Shown here: positions 6,621 through 13,036 of the stretch, piece by piece | Position numbering within the stretch: position 1 is the stretch's first letter | How the letters are laid out: every line of letters starts with the position of its first letter | DNA from: Candidatus Latescibacterota bacterium | GTDB taxonomy: Bacteria; Latescibacterota; 4484-107; B68-G9 | Assembly (NCBI GenBank): GCA_012962735.1 | Contig: DTXA01000209.1 | Location: forward strand, 1 to 13,508 | Direction of reading: 5' to 3' | DNA length: 13,508 nt | The notes under the pieces: generated by a model | Told to the model about the DNA's origin: nothing | Database searches by the model: none | What the model saw: the letters and a program-made list of their open reading frames with translations, nothing else | Made by a program: the position numbers and the translations under genes

Positions 6621-7985
6621 CCGCACCAACTTCAGTGCCTCGTTGGCGGCTATCAGGATCGGGTCCCATACAGGGGAGAAGGGAGGAGCGTAGGCAAGGT
6701 CCATCTGGCCGACCTCCTCCACCGTCATCCGGGCGGATAGGGCCGCTGCGAACACGTTCACCCGCAGGGCCACCCCCTCCCTTCCCACGAGCTGTGCCCC
6801 TAAGAGCCTTCCGGACCCCTTCTCGGCTATCACCTTCACCGTCAGTGGGTATCCTCCAGGGTAGTACCCCGCCCGGGAGCGGGCGATGATGTTCTTGGAG
6901 ACCACCTGGAACCCCGCCTCTTCGGCCTCCTTCGTGCTCAACCCCGTACGGGCCACCTCGAGGTCCCCTACCTTAACCACAGCCGTCCCGGCCACCCCCC
7001 GAAACACCCTGAACCCACCCACGGCGTTCTCCCCGGCCACCCGGCCTTGTTTGTTGGCCGTGGTGCCGAGGGGGATGTAGGCCGGCCTTCCTGTCACTAC
7101 GTGCCGGGCCTCCGTGCAGTCCCCGGCCGCGTAAACGTTGGGCAGGTTCGTCTCCATCTTAGGGCTCACGGATATGGCCCCAGTGGGCCCTATGGCCACT
7201 CCGCAGGACCGGGCCAGCTCCACCTCGGGCTGCACCCCGACCGCCAAAAGGGCGAAATCCGCCCAGTACCTCTCCACATGGTCCTTCAGGTGCACAGCAC
7301 AGAACCGCCCCTCGGAGTCCCCCTCAAGCCGGACCATCTCTGCGGACTTCACCACCCGAATTTCCCGCCTGGCCAGCTCCTCCTCCACGAGGGCCGCCAC
7401 GTCCGGGTCCAGCATGCCCAACACCTGATCCGCCTGCTCCACAACCGTCACATGGATGCCCCGTCTGCGGAACGCGTCCGCCATCTCCAAGCCAATGTAT
7501 CCCCCACCCACCACGACCGCCCGCCTGGGGTTCTCTCTCTCGATGTACTCCTGCAGCCCGATACCGTCCTGCAGGTCCCGGACCCTGAAGACCCACTTGA
7601 GGTCCACCCCGGGGACCTCCGGAACCTTGGGCGCCCCTCCCATTGCCAACACGAGTTTGTCGTAGGAGAACGCCCGCTCCTGGGAGGTCTCCAAGTCCAA
7701 AGCTATTACAAGCCTCCGTGAGGGCTGCACCTCCACCACCTCGTGGCGCACGAGCGCCTCTATCCCCCGTTCCTTCCTTACCCGCTCCGGGGTCAGGACC
7801 ACCAATTCATCGGGGCGCTTTACCTCCCCGGAGATGTAATATGGAAGGCCACATGCGCTGTACGAGATGTGGGGGCCCCGCTCCAACACCACCACCTCCC
7901 ACTCGGGCCTACGCCGCTTGGCCCGAGCGGCGGCGCTCATCCCAGCAGCGGACCCCCCCACCACCACCAGACGTCCCTCTCTCAT
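6618..7985 (-). CDS. CoA-disulfide reductase / NADH oxidase-like flavoprotein
   Basis: The protein has 455 residues, normal for the family. An N-terminal FAD motif 'VVVGGSAAGMSAA' (7-19) is followed by 'SYSACGLPYY', whose Cys45 is the single redox cysteine of coenzyme A disulfide reductases and related NADH oxidases. The NAD(P)H motif 'VVVGGGYIGLE' is at 157-167 and the second FAD motif 'NVYAAGDC' near 285-292. The C-terminal dimerisation domain ends with 'MDLAYAPPFSPVWDPILIAANEAL'; its Tyr and that of 'RAGYYPGG' match tyrosines held to act near the cysteine in CoA-disulfide reductase. It would act in the cytoplasm on CoA disulfide, polysulfide/persulfide or oxygen; sequence alone does not say which. 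It starts 2 nt after the phosphatase stop with GGAGG upstream, and belongs to the same operon. A link to sulfur chemistry would suit the iron-sulfur gene at the left edge. Confidence 0.85.
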   Translation of the reverse strand: MREGRLVVVGGSAAGMSAAARAKRRRPEWEVVVLERGPHISYSACGLPYYISGEVKRPDELVVLTPERVRKERGIEALVRHEVVEVQPSRRLVIALDLETSQERAFSYDKLVLAMGGAPKVPEVPGVDLKWVFRVRDLQDGIGLQEYIERENPRRAVVVGGGYIGLEMADAFRRRGIHVTVVEQADQVLGMLDPDVAALVEEELARREIRVVKSAEMVRLEGDSEGRFCAVHLKDHVERYWADFALLAVGVQPEVELARSCGVAIGPTGAISVSPKMETNLPNVYAAGDCTEARHVVTGRPAYIPLGTTANKQGRVAGENAVGGFRVFRGVAGTAVVKVGDLEVARTGLSTKEAEEAGFQVVSKNIIARSRAGYYPGGYPLTVKVIAEKGSGRLLGAQLVGREGVALRVNVFAAALSARMTVEEVGQMDLAYAPPFSPVWDPILIAANEALKLVR

Positions 7986-7987
7986 GG

Positions 7988-9535
7988 CTAAGTCCTCCGC
8001 ACCACCAACACTGTCCTGTCGTCCTCCGGGGGATTCCCCTCCTGGAACTCCTTCACATCCCGGTATATGGCCTGGATGAGCTCCTCGGGGACGCCCCCGC
8101 CGTGGGCCGCCACCACCTCCTTCAGCCGCTCCAGGCCGTAAAGCTCCCCCGAGGGGTTCATGGCCTCCGTGATCCCATCTGTGTACAACACCACAACATC
8201 ACCTGGGGACATCTGGACCTCCTGTTCGCCGTATCTCGTCCCTTCGGACAGGCCCAACAAAATCCCCTCCCCTATCAACTCCTCGAAGACCCCAGATGCG
8301 GCCCTATAGCACAGGGGAGGGGGATGGCTGGCCGAGGCGTACGAGACCGCGCCATCCCCCGGATTCAGCACCATCAGGAAGAGGGTATTGAAGACCTCCG
8401 ACACCTTCAAGTCCTTTACCAGCAGATTGTTGACCTCTGAAAGTATCTCCCCGGCCGAGGCCCGCCCCCGTATGGCAGTGCGCACCACGCTTCTGAGGTA
8501 AGAAAGATAGGCCAAGGAGAAGAACCAGGCCCTCCACTTCTTCCCCATGACGTCCCCGATCGCCACCGCGAGAGCACCCCCTCTCAAGGGCAGGTAGTCG
8601 TAATAGTCCCCCCCAGGTGTGTCCTCGAAAGGCTCGTACCTATGTGCCAGAAGGAAGCCCTCCATCTCAGGAGGGGACTCCGGAAGGAACTGCAGGGGTA
8701 TGCGCCCCGTCGCCTCCTCAAGCTCCCGGCGCACCTTGCGCCGTGCTGACTCTACGCGCCTACAGACGGCCCGCACCTTCTGCACTACTACCTGGGGGCT
8801 GGTAGCTTTGGATATATAGTCGTCCGCCCCCAGCGCCAGCCCCTCTAAGGCTTCCTCCTCCCCCGATCTCGCGGTGAGGAATACGAAGGGGATGTCGGAG
8901 AACCTCGAGTCCTCCGAGAGCCTCCGCCTGAGTTCCATGCCGTCCATATGGGGCATCATAACATCCGAGAGGATGAGGTCGGGCCGGAAGCGTTGCAATA
9001 CCTCCAAAGCCTCCTGGCCGTCGGAGGCAGTTCTGACCCGGAACCCCGCCTGCTCCAGCTGCCGGGTCAACACCTTCACCCAGAAGGGCTCGTCGTCCAC
9101 CACGAGGACCGAGGGAAGAACTCCCGGCAACCCCAGCTCTTCTCTCTGCCTTCGATATATCTCTAACCGTTTGAAGGTAACCCGGAGCTTGGCCAAAAGC
9201 TCCTGGGGTTGAAATGGTTTGGTCACGTAGTCGTCCGCCCCTACGTCCAGTCCTCGCACCCGATCCTCCGGCCCTACTTTGGCGCTCAGGAATATGAAGG
9301 GTATCTCCTTCATCTTTGGATCCTCTCGCACCCTCCGACATAGCTCATACCCGTCCATCCCGGGCATAACCACGTCCGATACAATCACGTCTGGGACCTC
9401 ATGCTCCAGGGCCTTCAGCGCCTCCTCGGCGTTTGTAGCTGTCCGCACCTCGTACCCCTCCCGCCTCAGCAGGAATTCCGCCACCGTCCTCATATATCTG
9501 TCGTCGTCCACAAAGAGCACTCGTCCGGCCATCAT
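7988..9535 (-). CDS. Dual-receiver SpoIIE/RsbU-type PP2C phosphatase
   Basis: The protein has 515 residues. Receiver 1 (about 5-122) has the acidic patch D10-D12, phospho-acceptor D54 and K106-P107. Receiver 2 (about 142-258) has D147-D148, D191 and K243, but the residue after the Lys is Ala instead of the usual Pro. The C-terminal SpoIIE-type Ser/Thr phosphatase (about 300-513) has 'GGDYYDY', 'AIGDVMGKKWRAWFF', 'YTDGITEA' and 'EDDRTVLVVRR', with the aspartates that bind two Mn/Mg ions. Such proteins dephosphorylate STAS anti-anti-sigma proteins in partner-switching; the STAS gene is immediately upstream, 44 nt away. Receiver phosphorylation would control the phosphatase. GGAGA sits 2 nt from the first ATG and 5 nt from the second (9532), so initiation may be at 9532. 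No transmembrane segment. Confidence 0.9.
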   Translation of the reverse strand: MMAGRVLFVDDDRYMRTVAEFLLRREGYEVRTATNAEEALKALEHEVPDVIVSDVVMPGMDGYELCRRVREDPKMKEIPFIFLSAKVGPEDRVRGLDVGADDYVTKPFQPQELLAKLRVTFKRLEIYRRQREELGLPGVLPSVLVVDDEPFWVKVLTRQLEQAGFRVRTASDGQEALEVLQRFRPDLILSDVMMPHMDGMELRRRLSEDSRFSDIPFVFLTARSGEEEALEGLALGADDYISKATSPQVVVQKVRAVCRRVESARRKVRRELEEATGRIPLQFLPESPPEMEGFLLAHRYEPFEDTPGGDYYDYLPLRGGALAVAIGDVMGKKWRAWFFSLAYLSYLRSVVRTAIRGRASAGEILSEVNNLLVKDLKVSEVFNTLFLMVLNPGDGAVSYASASHPPPLCYRAASGVFEELIGEGILLGLSEGTRYGEQEVQMSPGDVVVLYTDGITEAMNPSGELYGLERLKEVVAAHGGGVPEELIQAIYRDVKEFQEGNPPEDDRTVLVVRRT

Positions 9536-9553
9536 ATCTCCAAAGTCAAGTAA

Positions 9554-9573
9554 CCAAGTATCACTTTTTGGGC
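9554..9573. repeat. Intercistronic motif, partial copy C
   Basis: The 44-nt spacer between the STAS and phosphatase genes holds ACTTTTTGGG (9563-9572), the core shared with copies A and B, and CCAAGT (9554-9559), which can pair with it imperfectly. The outer ends of A and B (ATATAGCCCC) are missing, so this is at best a degenerate member. Confidence 0.25.
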
Positions 9574-9579
9574 GTGTAC

Positions 9580-9924
9580 CTACCTTGAGAAGCTTTGGAG
9601 GGCCTCTTCTTCGGTGTCGAAGACCTCGAAGACCTTAGACAGCCTCGTCAGATCGAACATAGAGCGCACGGTCGGCTGCAGCCCAACCAGCTTTACGTTC
9701 CCGCCCTTCGCGGTCGCCCGCTTCAGGCCGACGACCAGGGCGCCCAAGAAGGAACTGTCCACGAACTTCTGTCCACTGAGATCGACCACCAGCTTTTGGG
9801 AGTCCCCCTCTATTATCTCCACGAGGGCCTTCTTGAAGTCCTCCGCTATCTCCACGGTAGCCCGCTCCATACCTTCTAAGGATATCACCTTTATATCCCC
9901 CAGGTCTCGGACGTTCAACTGCAT
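9580..9924 (-). CDS. STAS-domain anti-anti-sigma factor (SpoIIAA/RsbV-like)
   Basis: The protein has 114 residues, a single STAS domain of standard size. The conserved loop 'LVVDLSGQKFVDSSFLGALV' contains D56-S57-S58; by family knowledge S58 is the residue phosphorylated by an RsbW/SpoIIAB-type kinase and freed by a PP2C phosphatase. In its dephosphorylated form such a protein binds the anti-sigma kinase and releases sigma or another partner. The ATG at 9924 has a strong site, GGGGGAGG, five bases away. The next gene encodes a receiver-controlled phosphatase that is its natural partner, but no RsbW-like kinase or sigma factor is in view. It could also regulate something other than sigma. Confidence 0.9.
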   Translation of the reverse strand: MQLNVRDLGDIKVISLEGMERATVEIAEDFKKALVEIIEGDSQKLVVDLSGQKFVDSSFLGALVVGLKRATAKGGNVKLVGLQPTVRSMFDLTRLSKVFEVFDTEEEALQSFSR

Positions 9925-10013
9925 AAATCCTCCCCCAGTCTAAGGCCTTTCCTTCGGTCTAATGGGGCCCCCAAAAAGTGGCTAAGCGAAGAACTTTTTG
10001 GGGCTATATCCAT
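9915..10013 (-). CDS. Candidate 32-residue leader ORF (doubtful)
   Basis: In the 113-bp gap between the HD-GYP and STAS genes a frame starts at ATG 10013 behind GAGGAG (only 2 nt away) and ends in TGA at 9915-9917, overlapping the start of the STAS gene by 10 nt. The peptide starts MDIAPKSSSLSHFLGAP and is basic in its second half. It contains the whole of repeat copy B. It has no recognisable family and may be non-coding; the overlap would allow coupled translation of the STAS gene. Confidence 0.15.
   Translation of the reverse strand: MDIAPKSSSLSHFLGAPLDRRKGLRLGEDLCS
9962..10012. repeat. Intercistronic repeat, copy B: strong inverted repeat
   Basis: CCCCAAAAAGT (9969-9979) and ACTTTTTGGGG (9993-10003) are perfect 11-nt arms around a 13-nt loop. 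Beyond them the ends ATGGGGC and GGGGCTATAT match copy A. The hairpin can form in RNA from either strand. It has no U-run after it, so it is not a classic terminator; it may be an RNA processing or attenuation element, or a binding site, separating the signalling genes into two groups. Confidence 0.55.
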
Positions 10014-10037
10014 AGCTCCTCGTCTTATCCGAAGACC

Positions 10038-11033
10038 TCATTTTATCCTTCTACTCCTTATATCGAGTTCCCCCCGTTCGAGCATCCCCATAAGCTCCTC
10101 TACCAGATCCCGATCCCATTGTTTCCCCGCATACCTCCGGAGCTCCTCTATCGCCTCCTTCGGGGACATCCCCCTACGGTAGGGCCGGTCGGCGGTCATG
10201 GCGTCGAAGGCATCGGCGATGGCCAATATCCTCGCCTCTATTGGTATCTCCTCCCCACGCAGGCCGTCCGGATATCCCCTCCCGTCCACCCGTTCGTGGT
10301 GATATCTGATCCCGGGCAGGACATAAGTCAGGGAGCGCAGGGGCCGGCAGATGCGCTCCCCGATGATAGGATGGGCCTTGATATGCTCGAACTCCTTATC
10401 GCTCAGCTTCCCCGGCTTCAAAAGGATGTGGTCCGGTATCCCGATCTTCCCGACGTCGTGGAGCATCCCCCCTACGCACAGGGCCTCTGTGTAATCCCGG
10501 TCCAGCCCAACCTTCCGCCCCAAGGCCACTGCATATCGGCTCACCCGTTCGGTGTGCTCTTCGGTATAGGCATCTTTGGCCTCTACAGCGTTGGCCAAGG
10601 CAAAAAGGACGTTCTCCACATCCTCCAGCCTTTCATTCAGGCGTTTGACTTTCACCAGGGAGCGCACCCTGGCCCCGAGCTCTACGAAGTGGAAGGGCTT
10701 GTGGAGGATGTCGTCAGCCCCTGCTTCTATCCCCCTGACCTTGTCCTCCAGGTCCGTAAGCCCGGTCACGATTACTATGGGGATGAGCCTGGTGGATTTC
10801 TGGGACTTCAGGGTCTGGCAGACCTCAATTCCGTCCATACGGGGCATCACCACATCCAAAAGGATCAAGTCCGGGGGTGCCTCCCGGACCTTTTGGAGCG
10901 CCTCCAGGCCATCGTGCGCCAACTCCACTTCGTATCGGTTCTCCCTGAGGAACTGTCCCAACACATCCAACATCCCCGGATCGTCGTCCACGACGAGCAC
11001 CTTCGGTCTGCGCATCCCTGCAGGTCCGTTCAC
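10038..11033 (-). CDS. Response regulator with HD-GYP domain (c-di-GMP phosphodiesterase)
   Basis: The protein has 331 residues from GTG 11033. The receiver domain (about 10-125) has D16-D18, phospho-acceptor D60, T90 and K112-P113. After a helical linker, the HD-GYP domain (about 140-320) has H160, the H192-D193 pair in 'MLHDVGKIGIP', H221, H245-H246 and 'DGRGYP' with G253-Y254-P255. This full set of metal ligands predicts an active phosphodiesterase that linearises cyclic di-GMP, controlled by phosphorylation. The start is set by GGAGG (11041-11045), seven bases from GTG, and by a 4-nt GTGA overlap with the stop of the PAS-DHp gene, which implies coupled translation and a functional pairing. 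ATG 11015 is an alternative with a poorer site. The GTG at 11057 would only lengthen the overlap. Confidence 0.9.
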   Translation of the reverse strand: MNGPAGMRRPKVLVVDDDPGMLDVLGQFLRENRYEVELAHDGLEALQKVREAPPDLILLDVVMPRMDGIEVCQTLKSQKSTRLIPIVIVTGLTDLEDKVRGIEAGADDILHKPFHFVELGARVRSLVKVKRLNERLEDVENVLFALANAVEAKDAYTEEHTERVSRYAVALGRKVGLDRDYTEALCVGGMLHDVGKIGIPDHILLKPGKLSDKEFEHIKAHPIIGERICRPLRSLTYVLPGIRYHHERVDGRGYPDGLRGEEIPIEARILAIADAFDAMTADRPYRRGMSPKEAIEELRRYAGKQWDRDLVEELMGMLERGELDIRSRRIK

Positions 11034-12001
11034 TCCGCATCCTCCTGGGCGAGGCACCGCTCCACGTCCAACATCGGAAGTCCTTTTATCAACTGAGTAG
11101 TGACCACCTTGGTGACCCGGGTTAGCTTGTTCACGACGTTGCCTATCCTCCGGGCGGCCTGCTCGACGGACTCCAGGTCCCTGCGCACGTCCTCCGACAG
11201 CTCCTCACCTTTCATAAGAAGCAACTGCACCTTCCCGGATATGATGGCCAAGGGGTTGTTGATCTCGTGGTTCAACGCCCGCACGGTCTGGGTAACTGCC
11301 TCCAAGCGCACCCTGTCCTGCTCCAGCTGACGCTGGAGGGTTATGTCGGTCAGGACCACGACCCTCCCCTCCACCTCTCCCCCTTCCCCCCGCAGGAGCC
11401 CCAGGGTGACTAAGAGGACCACAGGTCCGTTCTCCTTATGAACCGTGACCTCCCTTCGCTGCTCCTCATCGGAGGTGAACAGCTCGGAGAACTCTTGCGG
11501 GGAAAAGCCCGAAAGCACCGCCTGGTAGGGCTTCCCGTGCACCTCTTCGGGCTTGCACCCGAAGAGCTCAGCGGCGGTCCGGTTGATGTTCTCCACCCCC
11601 CCGTCCCCCGTCAGCACCAGGATCCCAACGGGGGCTGTGTCGAGGACCTTGTGGAGCCTGGCGTTAAGTCGCTTCAGTTCCTCGTTTTGCTTCATGCGCT
11701 GTTCGTTAAGTTCGGCCTGGTACTTGGCCTCTGCCGCGTAGGTGGCGAACATCACCAGGGCCTTCAACCGCTTCTTCTCCTCCTCCAAGACCTCCTCTCC
11801 CTCCTCCGGGACCAAGGGGACGTTTCCCAAGGCCTCCAACTGCCGTTCGTATTCTTCCAAAAGCAACTGTAGAAGTTTCTGGGGGTCATCCAAATGCTGG
11901 AGAACCCTTATCCCGAAGTCGTAATGGTTGAGCAGATCTCCCAAGTTCGGGACCACCTTCCGGAGTTCTTCCTCCCACTCCTGTAGCGATTTGGTGGCCA
12001 T
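11030..12001 (-). CDS. PAS protein ending after the DHp phospho-acceptor domain (no ATPase domain)
   Basis: The protein has 323 residues. A helical N-terminus (1-116) with a coiled coil is followed by a PAS sensor domain (about 117-225: 'LDTAPVGILVLTGDGGVENINRTAAELFG' region) and then a histidine-kinase dimerisation/phosphotransfer domain with the H-box 'NHEINNPLAIISGK', H245. After helix 2 ('RRIGNVVNKLTRVTKVVTTQL') it stops at residue 323, so the HATPase_c domain with its N, G1 and G2 boxes is absent. The next gene begins inside its stop codon, so there is no room for a lost domain downstream. It may act as a phosphotransfer or sensor-scaffold protein, or as a phosphatase for its receiver partners. 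No transmembrane helix; cytoplasmic sensing. TAGGAGGGGAG lies just before the ATG. Confidence 0.85.
   Translation of the reverse strand: MATKSLQEWEEELRKVVPNLGDLLNHYDFGIRVLQHLDDPQKLLQLLLEEYERQLEALGNVPLVPEEGEEVLEEEKKRLKALVMFATYAAEAKYQAELNEQRMKQNEELKRLNARLHKVLDTAPVGILVLTGDGGVENINRTAAELFGCKPEEVHGKPYQAVLSGFSPQEFSELFTSDEEQRREVTVHKENGPVVLLVTLGLLRGEGGEVEGRVVVLTDITLQRQLEQDRVRLEAVTQTVRALNHEINNPLAIISGKVQLLLMKGEELSEDVRRDLESVEQAARRIGNVVNKLTRVTKVVTTQLIKGLPMLDVERCLAQEDAE
11041..11045 (-). promoter_or_regulatory. Shine-Dalgarno GGAGG that fixes the GTG start of the HD-GYP gene
   Basis: GGAGG lies inside the last codons of the PAS-DHp gene, exactly 7 nt before GTG 11033, which itself overlaps the TGA stop (GTGA). 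Confidence 0.7.
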
Positions 12002-12005
12002 AGCT

Positions 12006-12014
12006 CCCCTCCTA
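12006..12014 (-). promoter_or_regulatory. Shine-Dalgarno TAGGAGGGG overlapping the receiver gene's stop
   Basis: The stop TAG (12012-12014) of the lone receiver gene opens the ribosome site TAGGAGGGG for the PAS-DHp gene at 12001, the same arrangement as at 6613-6620. Confidence 0.65.
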
Positions 12015-12368
12015 CAGAAGGTTGGTCAGGACGCTGGTCTCCAGATATTGGAAATCTATGGGCTTGGTTATGTAATCTGAGGCCCCATGTCGCAGCAGAT
12101 CCTTTCCCACCTCCTCGTCCATAACGCCTGTCACCATAATGACCTTTACCTCTGGGTCCATCTCCTTGAGAAGCCTCAGAAGCTGTACCCCGTCCATACC
12201 TGGCATACGGATGTCCAATAGAACCAAATCCGGACGCTGTTCCTTCGCCAAGGCCAGAGCTTCCTCCCCTGAAGTGGCGTAGATCGCATCGTACCCTCTG
12301 CTCTGCAGGAAGCTCTGCAACACCTTACAGATTTCCACCTCATCATCCACGACCATGACCTTAGCCAT
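12012..12368 (-). CDS. Single-domain response regulator (CheY-like)
   Basis: The protein has 118 residues from ATG 12368: a receiver domain and nothing else. D8-D9 form the acidic pocket, D52 in 'LVLLDIRMPGMDG' is the phospho-acceptor, T80 is the switch residue and K102-P103 closes the site. With no output domain it must work by binding another protein or by passing phosphate on, most simply to or from the DHp protein encoded 10 nt downstream. 'MAKVMVVDDE' is the usual start of the family and is preceded by AAGGGGG; an in-frame ATG at 12407 with GGAG eight bases away would add 13 residues and cannot be excluded. Confidence 0.9.
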   Translation of the reverse strand: MAKVMVVDDEVEICKVLQSFLQSRGYDAIYATSGEEALALAKEQRPDLVLLDIRMPGMDGVQLLRLLKEMDPEVKVIMVTGVMDEEVGKDLLRHGASDYITKPIDFQYLETSVLTNLL

Positions 12369-12429
12369 AGCTGCCCCCTTCTCTGATGTAGCCTTCCGAG
12401 GCGACATATAGAGGACTCCGGACGAAGGC

Positions 12430-12885
12430 CTATCCCATTTTAATTTCCCAGTCGTACGGGATCTGGTCGGTGTCGTAGGGAAGCCTATGCTCGTCCGGGT
12501 CCTCGTAGTTATATGGCCTGCTGACCGTGTTTATAACTATGGCCTCCGACTCGGAGATGCACTTCCACCCGTGGTACACCCCGGCGGGCACGTGCACCAA
12601 GAGGGGGTTGTGCTCTCCGATGAAGAACTCTTCCACCTCCCCTTTCGTCGGGGAGTCCTCCCTCGGGTCGTACAGCGCCAACTTCAACATCCCCTTAACT
12701 ACCGCTATGTTGTCCTCCTGGCGCCTGTGCAGGTGCCAGGCCTTGATCACCTTTGGATAGGTGGTGGTCATATATACCTGGCCGAACTGGGTGAACATGG
12801 GATCGTCGCACCGGAGGATCTCCATAAGCCTACCCCGCTCGTCCGGGATTACCCTGAGCCTCTTGACCTGTACGCCCGCTATCAT
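12430..12885 (-). CDS. dTDP-4-dehydrorhamnose 3,5-epimerase (RmlC)-like cupin
   Basis: The protein has 151 residues, shorter than the roughly 180 of classical RmlC. 'KVIKAWHLHRRQEDNIAVVKG' (H51, H53) is the active-site strand with the catalytic His, 'HVPAGVYHGWKC' the second cupin strand, and 'SRPYNYEDPDEHRLPYDTDQIPYDW' the conserved C-terminal block of the family. RmlC epimerises C3 and C5 of dTDP-4-keto-6-deoxyglucose for rhamnose synthesis; short relatives act on other nucleotide-sugar ketones. No rmlA, rmlB or rmlD is present, so the substrate is open. It is the first gene after the promoter at 12997-13025. The ATG has no clear ribosome site and follows a leader of about 105 nt with a large hairpin, which suggests control at the level of translation or early elongation. 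Confidence 0.82.
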   Translation of the reverse strand: MIAGVQVKRLRVIPDERGRLMEILRCDDPMFTQFGQVYMTTTYPKVIKAWHLHRRQEDNIAVVKGMLKLALYDPREDSPTKGEVEEFFIGEHNPLLVHVPAGVYHGWKCISESEAIVINTVSRPYNYEDPDEHRLPYDTDQIPYDWEIKMG

Positions 12886-12902
12886 AGGCCATCTAAAGAC
12901 AA

Positions 12903-12957
12903 GTCATTGAGTTACTGGGTAATTAAGTAATTCAGAATGGCCCAATAACTCAATGAC
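12903..12957. repeat. Hairpin of degenerate 8-nt repeats in the epimerase leader
   Basis: The arms GTCATTGAGTTACTGGG (12903-12919) and CCCAATAACTCAATGAC (12941-12957) pair at 16 of 17 positions around a 21-nt loop. The left arm and loop read as octamers of the form RGTNAYTN (AGTCATTG, AGTTACTG, GGTAATTA, AGTAATTC), and the right arm holds their reverse complements. It lies in the predicted leader of the epimerase gene and is AT-rich compared with the genes. No U-run follows, so it is not a classic terminator for the peptidase gene. Confidence 0.65.
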
Positions 12958-12996
12958 CTTACAACTTGACGCTCTCTAAGCAGTAGACGAAATATA

Positions 12997-13025
12997 AGTA
13001 TAACACTTCCTCACCGTAGACGCAA
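12997..13025 (-). promoter_or_regulatory. Sigma-70-type promoter for the epimerase/signalling operon
   Basis: On the minus strand TTGCGT (13020-13025) and TATACT (12997-13002) are separated by exactly 17 bp. The -10 box matches TATAAT at five of six positions; the -35 box is weaker (three of six). The predicted start near 12990 leaves about 105 nt of leader before ATG 12885. It is the only convincing housekeeping promoter seen in the window. Confidence 0.6.
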
Positions 13026-13036
13026 GCCTTTTGAAA

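Noticed and set aside
11057..11057. GTG 11057 as start of the HD-GYP gene
   Set aside because: It would overlap the previous gene by 28 nt; the GTG at 11033 has GGAGG at ideal distance and a GTGA overlap.
12369..12429. GCCTTC/GAAGGC pairing in the spacer before the receiver gene
   Set aside because: Six-base arms with a loop near 27 nt and no U-run; probably chance. I see nothing else in this 61-nt spacer.
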